The notes under the pieces are model-generated. The model did no database searches. It was not told the origin of the DNA and saw only the letters and a list, made by a program, of their open reading frames with translations. From Onthophagus taurus (taxonomy: Eukaryota > Arthropoda > Insecta > Coleoptera > Scarabaeidae), in the NCBI RefSeq assembly GCF_036711975.1, contig NC_091972.1, positions 37,267,001-37,331,000 on the forward strand: a stretch of 64,000 nt of DNA. The letters run 5' to 3'. The position numbers and the translations under genes are program-made. The stretch's first letter is position 1. The number at the start of each line of letters is the position of its first letter. Shown here piece after piece: positions 10,246-22,107 of this stretch.

Positions 10246-10563
10246 GCCATCAACTCAATTTAAATCAAATTTTATAAATACCTCTAAATACCCATCTTGG
10301 GTAAATACCTCCGGGTATATATCCAGGGAATTTTCTCTTGAAAATAAATACCCGGGTATTTAACAACACTGGATGATATGGAGTTGTCGCTGTCACTCTG
10401 CCTTATACCCGACAGTTCTGGTGTTTTGTTTGTTAGTCCGTTAGCCGTTTTTATGTAAATTGTGTTGAAGCTCGGAAACCCGGAAGTTCTAAAATTTAAT
10501 TTGAGTGTAGACTTTATTGAGGCAGGGTGTAAAAGAAATTAAACTATTTTTTGTTACGGTGAA

Positions 10564-10569
10564 TTTATT
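10564..10569 (-). promoter_or_regulatory. Poly(A) signal of the AIG1-like gene
   Basis: AATAAA on the minus strand, about 65 bases after the stop codon of the upstream minus-strand gene. Confidence 0.5.
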
Positions 10570-10633
10570 CGACTTAGTATTTACAATTAATTCACTATGA
10601 ATTAACTACATATTTGAACATATTAAAATGAAT

Positions 10634-11479
10634 TTATGTTAATTTCTTTACAATATCTTTATGAATAGGTTGCATTTCATAATATTTACGATAAATCCTA
10701 CAGTTTACATTGTTATGCAAAATCCAAGCGATATGCATAAACACAACAGATGTGGAATAATTAAACAGCATGTAACAAATTTTTTTTGGCCATGGTAAAA
10801 CCGCGAATACTTTATATAACCAAACTGATGATTCATAATATGTGTAAAGAACCCTAAAATTAAAAAAATTGATTAATAATAAACTAAAAATAATTAATAA
10901 CAAAACTTACGTTGCTTGGTAAATCCAAAAATAAGCGGTAATTCCTAAAAAGGTCCATTTCCAAGATGGGACGACTTTCTTTGAAAAAAATTCAACAACT
11001 GGTAAAATAACTATACTGGTATGCAAACAATGATTAATCCATTGAGGGACGAATTCGTCGAAAGCCTTTGGGAAAACTAATTCTCTATCAACGATCCATA
11101 AAATCCAAAATGTACCAAAAACGAAAAAAGCGGAAGGAACTACGACACCAACGTAAAGAAATCCCTTAATTTTTTCGAAATTAAATATCGAAAGTGCAGT
11201 ATTTTTTGAAAACCGTGGACGAATTTCGGCGTAAATTGAAAATATTGCGTACGTTGATTGAGCAAGCTAAAACCAATTAATTTGAATCAAAAATATCAAA
11301 TAATTTTTATATAAACTTACCATATTCCAAAACGTTAAGTATCGAAATTTAAAAGTATCCAAATGGTGTAGTTCGGGAATATCTGATTTCGTCACATCGA
11401 TATTAAAGTGAGAGTATAATCCTATTAAACCGTAACAAATTAACAGGGAAAAGTAAAATCCTAATAAATACAAATTCAT
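10634..11479 (-). CDS. FAR-17a/AIG1-like membrane protein (AIG1/ADTRP family)
   Basis: Three exons on the minus strand: 11321-11479, 10911-11266 and 10634-10853, separated by introns of 54 and 57 bp with GTAAGT donors and TTTTAG acceptors. The joined frame is 735 nt (244 residues plus stop), near the usual family length. Hydrophobic segments fill most of the chain. The two family landmarks are present: Thr49 in a RYLTFWN block at the end of exon 1, and His135 in INHCLHTS in exon 2. In human AIG1 and ADTRP the matching Thr and His form the catalytic pair that hydrolyses fatty acid esters of hydroxy fatty acids, so a multipass-membrane hydrolase role is likely. It is intact, and the flanking hAT element ends about 260 bp past its stop. 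Confidence 0.9.
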
Positions 11480-11519
11480 CTTTCGTTAGATCTTTTACTA
11501 ATACGTTGAAAACTAAGTC

Positions 11520-12350
11520 TGAATAAACTTCACAAAGAGGAACAGCAAGAAACACGTGCTTAATGGACTTTAATCGTTTACCACACCATATAACTTTTAT
11601 CTTTTAAAATTTTAAAGAGACATCTTTAAATATTTGAGTTTTGATTTTAAAATGAATTACTTTAATAATGCTTTAAACGATAACGGAAATTATTTCGTGT
11701 TAAAAACGATGTGATTATTTCTAATAAGACAAGAATAAATCGTTAATTGAGTTGTTATGTTATCGTGTAGTTTGAGGGATTGTCTGGTATTATGCAAAAA
11801 AATTAAAACCAGACGCGACCTTTTGAACTTTTGAGAGACTATGAACGGTTATCTTCAGTGCGGGAATTTTTTTGCATGTATATCCGTCTAGTTCACATTT
11901 TGATTGCACATTAACACATTTCTTTTTAATCTTATTTTAAACAATAATTTTCGTGATAAGTTAAAATTGGCTAATAAAACTGGCAAAAGTAGATAACTGC
12001 AAAAATTATTGCAACTATTACGTTTAATCAGAGTGAATTAAGTAATTTTTTAAAATTATCTTTTTACTTTTTTTGACGAAATGACGTCAAATCCTAACTA
12101 CTTTGTGGAGTTTCTGTTTCATGCATTCATTACATTGTAACTACGGAATACCATCAAAAAAGTGCATTATCTAATGAATTAAGCTAGACAAAAATATTCC
12201 AGATATTGCTTATTGATTTTGCTGCAAGTAAAAATATGATCGTAAGCTTCACTTTTTCACCACATCGAGACATACATAATGTACATAAAGTAACATATTA
12301 ATAATAATAAACTTTCGAATAAGTACGATGAAAAATTATTTATTAAATGA
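11520..12350. other. Intergenic, no gene seen
   Basis: Upstream of the AIG1-like gene and AT-rich. A small inverted repeat (TGCAAAAAAATT at about 11790 and its complement near 11868) may be a tiny foldback repeat. No other structure is supported. Confidence 0.4.
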
Positions 12351-12354
12351 TATT

Positions 12355-12397
12355 GGTGCTACATATGTTTCGAGAAAATATCTCGTCTTCAGGCACG
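12355..12397 (-). other. Hammerhead-like RNA motif (candidate)
   Basis: Read on the minus strand: GTGC, then CTGAAGA, a stem CGAGA/TCTCG with a TATTT loop, GAAAC, a short ATAT loop, GTA, then GCAC closing on the first GTGC. The order matches a minimal type I hammerhead (CUGANGA, stem II, GAAA, tiny stem III, UH, stem I). One base too many lies between CTGAAGA and stem II if the G of GAAA is kept unpaired. Similar motifs occur at 21916-21958 and 62644-62682. Activity is not established. Confidence 0.35.
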
Positions 12398-12783
12398 ACT
12401 GTATTGAAAAACATTCATTAGTAAGTTCAACAAAAACTAATTAAAATAATTACCGTCAGAAATTTAGTAAAGAAAGTACACTATCCAGTATATATGGAGA
12501 AACACAACCAAAATGAACCAGAACAAATATGGCGTGAATTTACTTGTTTCTTTGAAAATATTGTAGAAATCAAGACACTAAACAATTAAAATTCAAAACT
12601 ACACTATTATAAAACCACGCTGTTCAATTAAAACTTAGAAAACTATCAAAACAGAAATATATAGTAAAATTGCACAATAAAACTGATGATATTACATTAC
12701 ATTACATAGAATACATATCGGGTAGGCGGACCAACCAACCTTGCACCGCGACCCTAAGGATCTATTATACTCCGATATCGTTA

Positions 12784-13683
12784 TCAAATTTCACCGTGCA
12801 GTCCAATGCTCTTAACGAACATTAATACCTTGCTCGGCGAAAGGTCATTCAGATCTTTTGAGGAGATAAACTGCGACCCAAAAATCGAGAATCTGATACG
12901 GTTAACGGCAGGGCAGTGGCATAAAACATGCTCAACCGTCTCTGCTTCCTCCGCACATAGTCGGCATTCAACATCGTCGGCTAAACCCAACAAGTTGAGG
13001 TGTGCTTTTAATCGGCAGTGCCCAGTAAAAACACCCATTAGAACTTTTATGCTACTACGGGCAAGTCCTAAAATATTCCCGGGTTTGACAGTGGCGATGT
13101 TAATAAACACCTTAGCATGTCTCATTCCAGGAGAACTGGTCCACAGTAGGCGAAGTCTCTCTTCAGCCCACAGTCCAATCCTATATTTGGCCATCGCAAA
13201 TGATACACCAACTGCTGGTTCCGGTCCCACAAACGCTTCAGCGCTGCCATCTCGTGCTAGCTTATCTGCCGCTTCATTGCCAGCAACACCAGAGTGACCC
13301 GGGACCCAGATCAGAGAGACTCTGTTATCACAACTCAGTGTGTTTAATGTTCTCTTACAATCATTAACCAGAGCCAACACCGTTTTCACGGCTTGCAGCG
13401 TCTGGAGAGCGGCTTGACTGTCTGAGAAAATTCGTACTGTCATGTTCTTCACCACTCTTTCAAGAAGGATTTTAGCACCCATGTCAATAGCAAATACTTC
13501 CGCCTGGAATACAGTACAGTACGTACCCAGGCTGTAGGCTTGCTTAATTCGAGGTGTCTGGCAGTATACTCCTGCTCCTACCCCTTCAGGCGTTTTTGAT
13601 CCAGCAAATCTCTGCCCGAACCAGAGAATTTTCATTTTCGATCCAGGACTGCCGCTCAGGCAGTACAATCTGGTATCGAGCAT
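12784..13683 (-). pseudogene. LINE RNase H domain and Cys/His tail
   Basis: A 299-codon frame whose ATG overlaps the stop of the reverse transcriptase frame by one base. RNase H blocks are visible: GVGAGVYC, the acidic QAEVFAIDMGAK, RIFSDSQAALQTL, and LIWVPGHSGVAGNEAADKLA. The first block reads FAGSKT where a T-D-G-S-K pattern is expected, consistent with loss of one codon and of the first catalytic Asp. A C-x2-C-type tail (CRLCAEEAETVEHVLCHC) follows. In related LINEs RT and RNase H are one protein, so the split is most likely a frameshift. Confidence 0.7.
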
Positions 13684-15862
13684 TAATCACTGATAGTGAT
13701 ACCGCCAAATCTGACGGCATTGATGAGCACAGTATCAGTGCTTATAATGTCTTCCGCAGCCCATTGGTAGGACATGTCGGAACAGTTTTGAGCATATTGC
13801 TTAAATCTGTAAATGGTTGTTCTAGCCTCTTTCTCTATATGCAAATGCAGAGGAGATAGGCCAAGCAGAACCTCCATTGCTAGAGTTGGCGTTGTGCCTA
13901 TCGCACCAGAGATTGCCAATCCAGCTACTCGTTGAATTCGTGAAAGTTTACTGATAACTGAAGTCTGTCGGACTTTCCTATACCAGGCTGCTGCTCCGTA
14001 TGTGATCATAGGTCTAACCACAGTCACATAGAGCCAGTACAGTCTTTCAGGGGTAAGACCCCAATTTTTTCCACAAAGACTGCGACAAGTCCACAAGGAT
14101 AGTCTAGCTTTGTGCAAAACTCCCTGCAAATGTCCATTCCATGACAGGGTTTTGTCTAGGATTACTCCTAGATATTTGACTTCCTTTGAGAAAGGAATTT
14201 CTTCACCTTGGATAGTTGGGCGGATTAGTCCATCTAAATTTCGCTTCCTGGGGAAGGGCATAACAATTGTCTTTTGCGGGTTTATTGAGAGGTTCTCTCC
14301 CTTACACCAAGCGCAAATGGTATCTAGGGTCACCTGGAAGACTTTAGATATCCTCGGCAAACAGGTTCCTTTGACCATAACGACAATGTCATCAGCATAA
14401 GCTTGAATTTTCACACCAACGGCTTCGACTATCGCAATCAGATAGTCAACTAGGAGGGACCAAAGCAGGGGAGATAACACCCCTCCCTGCGGGCAGCCAC
14501 CTCCCGGCCTGAAGCGTATCGTATCACCGTGGAGTGAAGTAGAAACTATTCTACTATCTAGCATATTGCGGATCCAACCCGCTATAGTTGCTTCCACTCC
14601 CCTGTCAAGAGCAGCTCTTTCAAGAGATTGTGGTATTGCGTTGTTGAACGCTCCCTCTATATCCAGAAACGCACAAACCAAGATTTCTTTATCCTGCAGC
14701 GTCATGGATACTCTACCAACTAAGTTGTGTAGAGCCAATTCTGCTGATTTTCCCACTTGATAAGCATACTGGTGGCGACTCAGTGGACCAGATACCAATG
14801 GCACCGTACGGATATACCGTTCCAGAACTTTTTCAAGGGTTTTCAGCGGAAATGACGTTAGGCTGATTGGTCGAAAAGCATTAGGAGTAGGGACCGAACG
14901 GCCCGCTTTGGGTATGTAAGATACCCGTACCTTAGTCCATTCTGCCGGCACATATTTCCAGGCGAGACTCGCTCTGAAAATTTTTACCAAAATTGGCAAC
15001 AACAAAGACCTCCCCTGCTGTAACAAAGCAGGAAAGATATTGTCTTCTCCAGGCGATTTGAACGGCTTAAACGTTTGAATTGCCTGGTCCACGGATGTGT
15101 AAGTGACGACTTTTCTAGCCACACTCCAATCCGTATTTGAGGGGCGCTTTGCCTTGCAGGAATAGCCCGCTGTGGCATTATCGGCCCTCATCATCAGGCT
15201 TCCTGGGAAGTGAGTCTGCATGAGAAGCTCCAACGAGGCTCTGCTAGAGTCCGTAAAACTACCGTCAGGCCGCCTAAGTGAGCCCAGGGGTAGTGCCGGA
15301 TCTCTAGCGAGAATCTTGTGAATTCTTGCACTGCTGGGTGTGTCTTTCACTCCCTCACAGAACCTCCTCCAAGACTCTCTTTTTGCCTTACGTATGTTTT
15401 TGGTGTAATTCGTTAGAGCTTGTTTATATTTCTCCCATTCACCTAATGTCTTGGCCCGGTTGAAAAGCTTTCGGACCTTTTGTCTTTCGGAGCTAAGAGA
15501 TTCGTTCCACCAGGGTGTGCCCCGATTACTACTTTTCACCTTCAGTGGACTGCTACTGTGATATGCAGAGCAAATTGCCACAGAGATCTGCTCCGTGGCT
15601 ATTTCAACCTGATCACAGTTCCTAACGGTTGCGATAACACTAGTTAGGTTATCTGCAAGGCAACTCTTAAACAGATCCCAATTAGTGCTACGGGGATTAC
15701 GGTATGTACAGTCCGATTTCATCCCTAGATCAATTTTAAATTGAATATGTCTATGATCTGAACACGACGGTTCAGAGGATACCCTCCAGGAGGTTATCTT
15801 AGAGCTTAATATAATTGAGCTGAACGTAATGTCAAGTACCTCTGCTCTAAACTGAAAGTTTA
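13683..15862 (-). CDS. LINE endonuclease C-terminus plus reverse transcriptase
   Basis: An open frame of more than 720 codons. It starts inside the endonuclease (the SDHRHI motif is about 40 residues in) and passes through a basic linker into the reverse transcriptase, with FRPISLTSFPLKTLEKVLER, ALHNLVGRV, CAFLDIEGAFNN, GGCPQGGVLSPLLW and the catalytic AYADDI. The RT is undamaged, unusual for this window, so the insertion is not very old. The frame ends in a TAA that overlaps the ATG of the RNase H frame (TAATG). The apparent start codon at 15884 lies outside the element, so this is a truncated protein and not a natural gene start. Confidence 0.75.
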
Positions 15863-16680
15863 TTATTATTAATATTATTTTCACGATGAACCTGGATTAT
15901 GCGTTGACTTCATAAAGTAACATAGTTTTTTACAGACGGAATTACAAAGAATCAGATAGACCATGTACTTATTGACTAGTATTATAAAAGTTAAGACACG
16001 CAAAGGTGCATGCTGTGACTCCGATCATAAGAAAATACGCAAAGCAGGTATGGAATATATCAAACTAAAACCGATAGAAACATGCAACGAAAAGAAATGT
16101 AGTCGTGGCTGAAAACTACAATGAGCGACACAGGAAAGGAAACACTGAAAACATATCAACAATTAAAAAGGGCGGAATGATTTGATAATGAATGTAGACT
16201 AGCAATTAACATTAGGAACGGATGATATAGAAAATATATCGCGAAGCAAACCTGAAAAAGAAAAGAAATCTTTAAAAAACGAGTGTCGCAAAGCAAATAA
16301 ATTATATATGTGAATGGAAGAAGAGAAAATATGAAAATGACCAGGTACTTCAAATGGAAAAAAACATTAAAGGAAACAATATTTGAGATGTGTACAAATA
16401 TCTTAAACAAATCAGACAAGGGTATAAACCATACAGAAAAGCGTGCAAAAACAAAAAAGACGAGATAACCAGTTATATGGAAGACATCCAGAACATGCCA
16501 AAACGCGAGAGCAGCAAATTATGTATGAAAGAAACGAGGAGAAAGTGGATAGAAATGAAACTGAAGAGGAAGTCACATAAATCAGTCACACGATTTATGT
16601 GGCTATCAAGTCAGGATGATAGCCACATAATCTAGAGTATCTATACTGCCACATACATCCCATCGGCTGCAGCCATTAGA
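15863..16680. other. No gene recognised
   Basis: Lysine-rich open frames of up to about 80 codons occur (for example 16390-16635), but none matches a family I know and base composition explains them. A short hairpin with GATTTATGTGGCTATCA and its complement lies at about 16596-16632. Confidence 0.4.
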
Positions 16681-17350
16681 TGTTGTGTTTTATGGGTCTC
16701 TTAAAGGTGCTTACAATATGAAGTGCGATCTGCAAATGAAAAATAGACCTGGTGAACCTATCACAGTTTATAAGATTGCAGAATATTTAAGAAGATATAT
16801 TCAACATAGCAACAATTTCGAAGGGTGTATCGGGTATTTATATAATAAATGCAAATGTTTTTTTTTATGAAGATTTTCCATTCCAGCCCCTGATTGCTGA
16901 TAGACGTCAACATGCCGTAGAGCAAGCACAATTACGAAATCAAGAAATAGCGACTAATAATACATCTTTTTTAAAACAGTTTTTTAAAGACTTGTCGCCT
17001 ATTTCAAAACCAAGCGGTATTTCTTCGAAAAAACAAAAAAAAAACAACATTCAGTTATATTAACGGATTCAGGGTAGAAGTCAACAAAGATTAAAAACAC
17101 AAGCTATTGCAAAAAGAAGAATACTGACTGAAATCACTAGGGATTCATTTAGCAAAAAGATCCGCGGTTCCAAAAAGCAGTACATAAATTGTGAAGATTC
17201 ATCGTTAGAGTAAAATGTAGATCTAAAAAAAATCTGACAAGACATCTCTGATGATGATAATTGTTCACAAATGAGTGAAAATGAAGATGAGCGAAACTCT
17301 AACGAAACAAGTTTTATGCTTGAAAAACAAATAGAGTTGAAGGAAAAAGA
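16680..17350 (+). pseudogene. Pogo/Tigger-like (DDE_1) transposase C-terminal relic
   Basis: The plus strand reads PGEPITVYKIAEYL, then after a frame break YEDFPFQPLIADRRQHAVEQ, and later LKQFFKDLSPISKPS and a lysine-rich tail. In pogo-group proteins of insects the DDE domain is followed by a block of the form P-G-x-x-I-T-I-Y-x-I-A, then D-E-D-F-x-P-S-x-V-T-D-R-P. The matches are in the right order but stops and shifts separate them. The catalytic domain is not visible, so this is a remnant only. Confidence 0.5.
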
Positions 17351-17461
17351 TTACTAGTGATCATCCTACGCTGAAAAAAGATGAGAAATCTCTTAATTTG
17401 TAGAATTCATTAGCAAATTGGCTTAGGCGAATGCCATTCCCCCAGTCTCCTATACAACTGT

Positions 17462-20400
17462 TCTTTTGTTCCTAATGATATAGCATAAATCTCCAAAATA
17501 TTAAAATTTGACGATTTTTCTTAATAAAATGAATTATAACGGAAGTATTAAAACTGATGGAGAAAGAAGTTGTGAATAAAAAATGTTCATAATGCATCAA
17601 TAAATCATAATCCAGAATAAGTTTATATTTATCTATCATCAGTTTCTAGCGATATAGCATAAATCTGCAAAACGTTAAAATTGCACGATTTTTCTTAATA
17701 AAATCAATTATAAAGTAAGTATTAAAGCTGAAGGAGAAAGACGTTGTAAATAAAAAATGTTCCTAATGCATCAAGAAATCATAATCCAGAATGATTTTGT
17801 ATTTATATATCACCAGTTTCTGATGCTATAGCATAAATCCCCAAAATGTTAAAATTGGACGATTTTTCTTAATAAAATCAATTATAACGTACGTATTAAA
17901 ACGGATGGAGAAAGGCATTATGAATAAAAAATGTTCCCAATGCATCAATACATCATAATTCAGAATGATTTCATATTTATCTATCACCAGTTTCTAATGA
18001 TATAGCATAATTCCCCAAATAGCCAAAATTGGATGATTTTTCTTAATACTTAACATCGGTAGTTATAACGTAAGTATTAAAACTGATGGAGAAAGATATT
18101 GTGAATAAAAAATATTCGTAATGCATCAATAAATCATAATCCAGAATGATTTTATATTTATCTCTCACCAGTTTCTAATGATATAGCATAAATCCCCAAA
18201 ATGTCAAAATTGGACGATTTTTCTTAATAACATCAATTATAACGTAAGTATTAAAACTGATGGAGAAAGACGTTGTGAATAAAAAATGTTCCTAATGCAT
18301 CAATAAATCATAATCCAGAATGATTTCATATTTATCCATCACCAGTTTCTAATGATATAGCATAAATCCCCAAAATGTTAAAATTAGACGATTTTCTTAA
18401 TAAAATCGGTTATAACGTAAGTATTAAAATTGATGGAGAAAGACGTTGTGAATAAAAAATGTTCCCAATGCATCAATACATCATAATTCAGAGTGATTTC
18501 ATATTTATCTATCACCAGTTTCTAATGGTATAGCATAAATCCCCGAAATATAAAAATTAGACGATTTTTCTTAATAAAATCAATTATAACGTAAGTATTA
18601 AAACTAATGGAGAAAGACGCTGTGAATAAAAAGTGTTCCTAATGCATCAATAAATCATAATCCAGAATGATTTCATATTTATCTATCACCAGTTTCTAAT
18701 GATATACCATAAATCCCTAAAATGTCAAAATTGGACGATTTTTCTTAATAACATCAATTATCACGTAAGTATTAAAACTGATGGAGAAAGAGGTTGTGAG
18801 TAAAAAATGCTCCTAATGCATTAATAAATCAAAATTCAGAATGATTTCCTATTTATCGATCACCAGTTTCTAATAATATAGCATAAATCCCCAAAATGTT
18901 AAAATTGGACGATTTTTCTAAATAAAATCAATTATAACATATGTAAGTATTAAAACTGATAGAGGAAGACGTTGTCACTAAAAAATGTTCCTAATGCATC
19001 AATAAATCATAATCCAGAATGATTTCATACTTATCTATCACCAGTTTCTAATGATATAGCATAAATCCCCAAAATGTTAAAGTTTGAAGATTTTTCTTAA
19101 TAAAATCAATTATTACGTAAGTATTAAAACTGATGGAGAAAGAGGTTGTGACTAAAAAATGTTCCTAATGCATCAATAAATCAAAATCCAGAATGATTTC
19201 ATACTTATCTATCACCAGTTTCTAATGATACAGCATAAATCCCCAAAATGTTAAAGTTTGACGATTTTTCTTAATAAAATCAATTATAACGTAAGTATTA
19301 AAACTGATGGAGAAAGATGTGAATAAAAAATGTTCCTAATGCATCAATAAATCATAATCCAGAATGATTTCATATTTATCTATCACCAGTTGCTAATGAT
19401 ATAGCATAAATCCCCGAAATATAAAAATTAGACGATTCTTCTTAATAAAATCAATTAGCAAGTTAGTATTAAAACTGATGGAGAAAGAGGTTGTGAATAA
19501 AAAATGTTCCCAACGCAGCAATAAATCATAATCCAGAATGATTTTATATTTATCTCCCACCTGTTTCTAATGATATAGCAAAAATCCCCGAAATATAAAA
19601 ATTGGACGATTGGACGACTTTTCCTAATAAAATCAATTATAACGTAAGTATTAAAACTGATAGAGAAAGACGTTGTCATTAAAAAATGTTGCTAGTGCAT
19701 CACTAAATCATAATTCAGAATGATTTCATATTTATCTATCACCAGTTTCTAATGATATAACTTAAATCCACAAAATGTTAAGATTAGACGATTTTTCCTA
19801 ATAAAATCAATTATAAAGTAAGTATTAAAACTGATAGAGAAAGACGTTGTGAATAAAAAATGTTCCTAATGCATCAATAAATCATAATCCAGAATGATTT
19901 CATATTTATCTATCTCCAGTTTCTAATGATATACCATAAATCCCTAAAATGTCAAAATTGGACGATTTTTCTTAATAACATCAATTATCACGTAAGTATT
20001 AAAACTGATGGAGAAAGAGGTTGTTAGTAAAAAATGTTCCTAATGCATCAATAAATCATAATCCAGAATGATTTCATATTTATCTATCTCCAATTTCTAA
20101 TGATATAGCATAAATCCCCAAAATGTTAAAGTTTGACGATTTTTCTTAATAAAATCAATTATAACGTAAGTATTAAAACTGATGGAGAAAGACGTTGCGA
20201 ATAAAAAATGTTCCTAATGTATCAATAAATCATAATCCAGAATGATTTCATATTTATCCATCACCAGTTTCTAATGATATAGCATAAATCCCCAAAATGT
20301 TAAAATTAGACGATTTTCTTAATGAAATCGGTTATAACGTAAGTATTAAAACTGATGGAGAAAGACGTTGTTAATAAAAAATGTTCCCAATGCATCAATA

Positions 20401-21075
20401 CATCATAATTCAGAATGATTTCATATTTATCTATCACCAGTTTCTAATGGTATAGCATAAATCCCCGAAATATAAAAATTAGACGATTTTTCTTAATAAA
20501 ATCAATTATAACGTAAGTATTAAAACTAATGGAGAAAGACGCTGTGAATAAAAAGTGTTCCTAATGCATCAATAAATCATAATCCAGAATGATTTCATAT
20601 TTATCTATCACCAGTTTCTAATGATATACCATAAATCCCTAAAATGTCAAAATTGGACGATTTTTCTTAATAACATCAATTATCACGTAAGTATTAAAAC
20701 TGATGGAGAAAGAGGTTGTGAATAAAAAATGTTCCTAATGCATCAATAAATCATAATCCACAATGATTTCATATTTATTTATTACCAATTTCTAATGATA
20801 TAGCATAAATCCCCGAAATATAAAAATTAGACGATTTTTCTTAATAAAATCAATTATAACAACGTAAGTATTAAAACTGATGGAGAAAGATGTTGTGAAT
20901 AAAAAATGTTCCTAATGCATCAATAAATCATAATCCAGAATGATTTCATATTTATCTATCACCAGTTTCTAATGATATAGCATAAATCCCCAAAATGTCA
21001 AAATTGTACGATTTTTCTTAATAACATCAATTATAACGTAAGTATTAAAACTAATGGAGAAAGAGGTTGTCATTA
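17462..21075. repeat. Satellite DNA, about 173-174 bp monomer, about 21 copies
   Basis: Head-to-tail copies of an AT-rich monomer. Landmarks in each copy are GTTTCTAATGATATAGCATA, ATTTTTCTTAATAAAATCAA, ACGTAAGTATTAAAACTGAT, AAAAATGTTCCTAATGCATC and AATCCAGAATGATTTC. Successive GTTTCTAATG landmarks lie 173-175 bp apart, with a few copies at 171, 176, 179 and 181 from small indels. Divergence between copies is modest. No coding potential is present; long frames in it are accidental. Confidence 0.95.
18344..20795. repeat. Three-monomer block repeated within the satellite (higher-order unit)
   Basis: Three consecutive monomers at about 18344-18870 recur at about 20266-20790, offset by 1922 bp (11 monomers). 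Shared private variants include AAATCGGTTATAACG, CCCAATGCATCAATACATCA, TAATGGTATAGCATAAATCC, ACTAATGGAGAAAGACGCTG and GATATACCATAAATCCCTAA. The neighbouring monomers on both sides do not share variants, so the copied block is about 0.53 kb. The coordinates span from the first block to the second. Confidence 0.8.
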
Positions 21076-21400
21076 AAAAACGCCAACTTTATGAAGATGT
21101 TACGGCTTTACTTTTTATTTTAATATTAGTTTCTGTGGGGCAAAAGTCCGAACATGGTGTGTACTTTTCATACCCAAATAATGGCATTTAAAAAAAATGT
21201 TAAATGATAGTTTTTTTAAAAAAACTGCGTTGTCGCGTTTCGCCTGGAAATGTGCTGATTAGGGACGATCATGTTATTCGGCCGTTATTCTCATTTAAAG
21301 CGGCTGAGGTATAAAGGGCAACATTTAGAGAAAATATATTGTATAAATAAAAAGCTTTGTCCCGATTCACATGGAAGTCCCTATACACCTCGTTTTACGG
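21076..21400. other. Non-satellite insertion in the array
   Basis: About 325 bp of unrelated sequence interrupts the monomers, which resume at about 21405. No terminal repeat or frame was recognised. Its base composition is less AT-rich than the satellite. Confidence 0.5.
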
Positions 21401-21592
21401 TACTTAACATCAGTATAACGTAAGTATTAAAACTGATGGAGAAAGACGTCATTAAAAAATGTTCCTAGTGCATCACTAAATCATAATTCAGAATGATTTT
21501 ATATTTATCTATCACCCGTTTCTAATGATATAGCATAAATGCCCAAGATGTCAAAATTGGACGATTTTTCTTAATAAAATCAATTACAACAT

Positions 21593-21733
21593 CGGGCAGG
21601 AAGACTAAGGTCTATAGCCCTTTTGGACTCTTTCTTTATATTTATTTTATATATGTATTTCTTTTCGTATTTCTTATTGTTATAATTTTTATATAAGTCC
21701 AAATAAATATTGTTTTCTTCTTCTTCTTCTTCT
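21593..21733 (+). mobile_element. Short retroposon 3' end with TTC tail and 13-bp target duplication
   Basis: A 141-bp insert ending in a TTC-repeat tail is flanked by exact duplications TCAATTACAACAT (21580-21592 and 21734-21746) cut out of a satellite monomer. Long target duplications plus a simple 3' tail indicate target-primed insertion by a LINE. The body (GGCAGGAAGACTAAGGTCTA) is either a SINE or a heavily truncated LINE end. Confidence 0.8.
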
Positions 21734-21834
21734 TCAATTACAACATGTAAATATTAAAACTGATAGAGAAAGACGTTGTGAATAAAAAATGTTCCTAATG
21801 TATCAATTAATCATAATCCAGAATTAATATTTAT

Positions 21835-22107
21835 TTGGTTATTTCTTTCCATCTCAATTTTAATGTAAATGCAATAAAACTGTGTGTATTTATAGATGGA
21901 TTTTTTTAATTTTCAGCTCTACCGGTTTCGATCAATACATTTAATCATCTTCAGGAGCAACGTCAGTAAAAATATTTTTAAAAGACATATTTGTTAGTTA
22001 ATTAAGCTGTTATCCTCTTAATCTTGATTATTTAACTCTTCTCTTCCTTGTTACCCAGTTACTAATTCAAAAATATCCAATAAGCCTACCATGCAACAAT
22101 CATGGCG
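21835..22107. mobile_element. Unclassified insertion in the satellite, carrying a hammerhead-like motif
   Basis: Unrelated sequence of about 270 bp between satellite pieces. It contains the minus-strand motif at 21916-21958. No terminal inverted repeats or frame are visible. Repeats with this CTGAAGATGA...CGAAACC motif are widespread in insect genomes. Confidence 0.4.
21916..21958 (-). other. Hammerhead-like RNA motif (candidate)
   Basis: On the minus strand: GCTC, CTGAAGA, one spare T, stem GATTAA/TTGATC with a short loop, GAAAC, CGG, TA, GAGC. The outer GCTC and GAGC pair. The same order of elements occurs at 12355-12397 although the stems differ in sequence, so the fold is more conserved than the bases. 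Confidence 0.35.

Larger units (their letters stand above)
5526..10371. mobile_element. hAT-type element with 8-bp target duplication, filled with younger insertions
   Basis: The left end CAGTGATGGGCGCTGGGTAA starts at 5526. The right end, read inwards, is CAGTGTTGTTAAATACCCGG and finishes at 10371. Both share the CAGTG-TG start and a TAAATACCCGG block typical of hAT termini. Exact 8-bp duplications GATGATAT flank it (5518-5525 and 10372-10379), and 8 bp is the hAT target length. The interior now consists of RTE LINE fragments and a snapback/mariner nest; no hAT transposase core is recognisable. Another copy starts at 63967. Confidence 0.8.
12690..15862 (-). mobile_element. 5'-truncated RNase H-bearing LINE (I/LOA-like)
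   Basis: Minus-strand element with, in order, the end of an endonuclease (SEPSCSDHRHI), a long reverse transcriptase, RNase H, a Cys/His-rich tail and a 3' end at about 12690 with three TAATG-type repeats. The 5' part of the endonuclease and any ORF1 are missing, as expected for incomplete reverse transcription. GCPQGGVLSPLLW in the RT together with an RNase H domain fits the I/LOA side of the non-LTR tree. The clade call is by motif only. Confidence 0.8.

Noticed and set aside
15863..15884. Start codon at 15884 for the LINE reverse transcriptase
   Set aside because: It lies in flanking DNA outside the 5'-truncated element, so translation from it would be fortuitous.
19455..19679. Open frames within the satellite as genes
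   Set aside because: They are accidental frames that recur or break with each monomer and have no family motif.
17462..21075. CRISPR-like array
   Set aside because: Repeats are full-length 173-bp tandem monomers with no unique spacers, in a eukaryotic genome.
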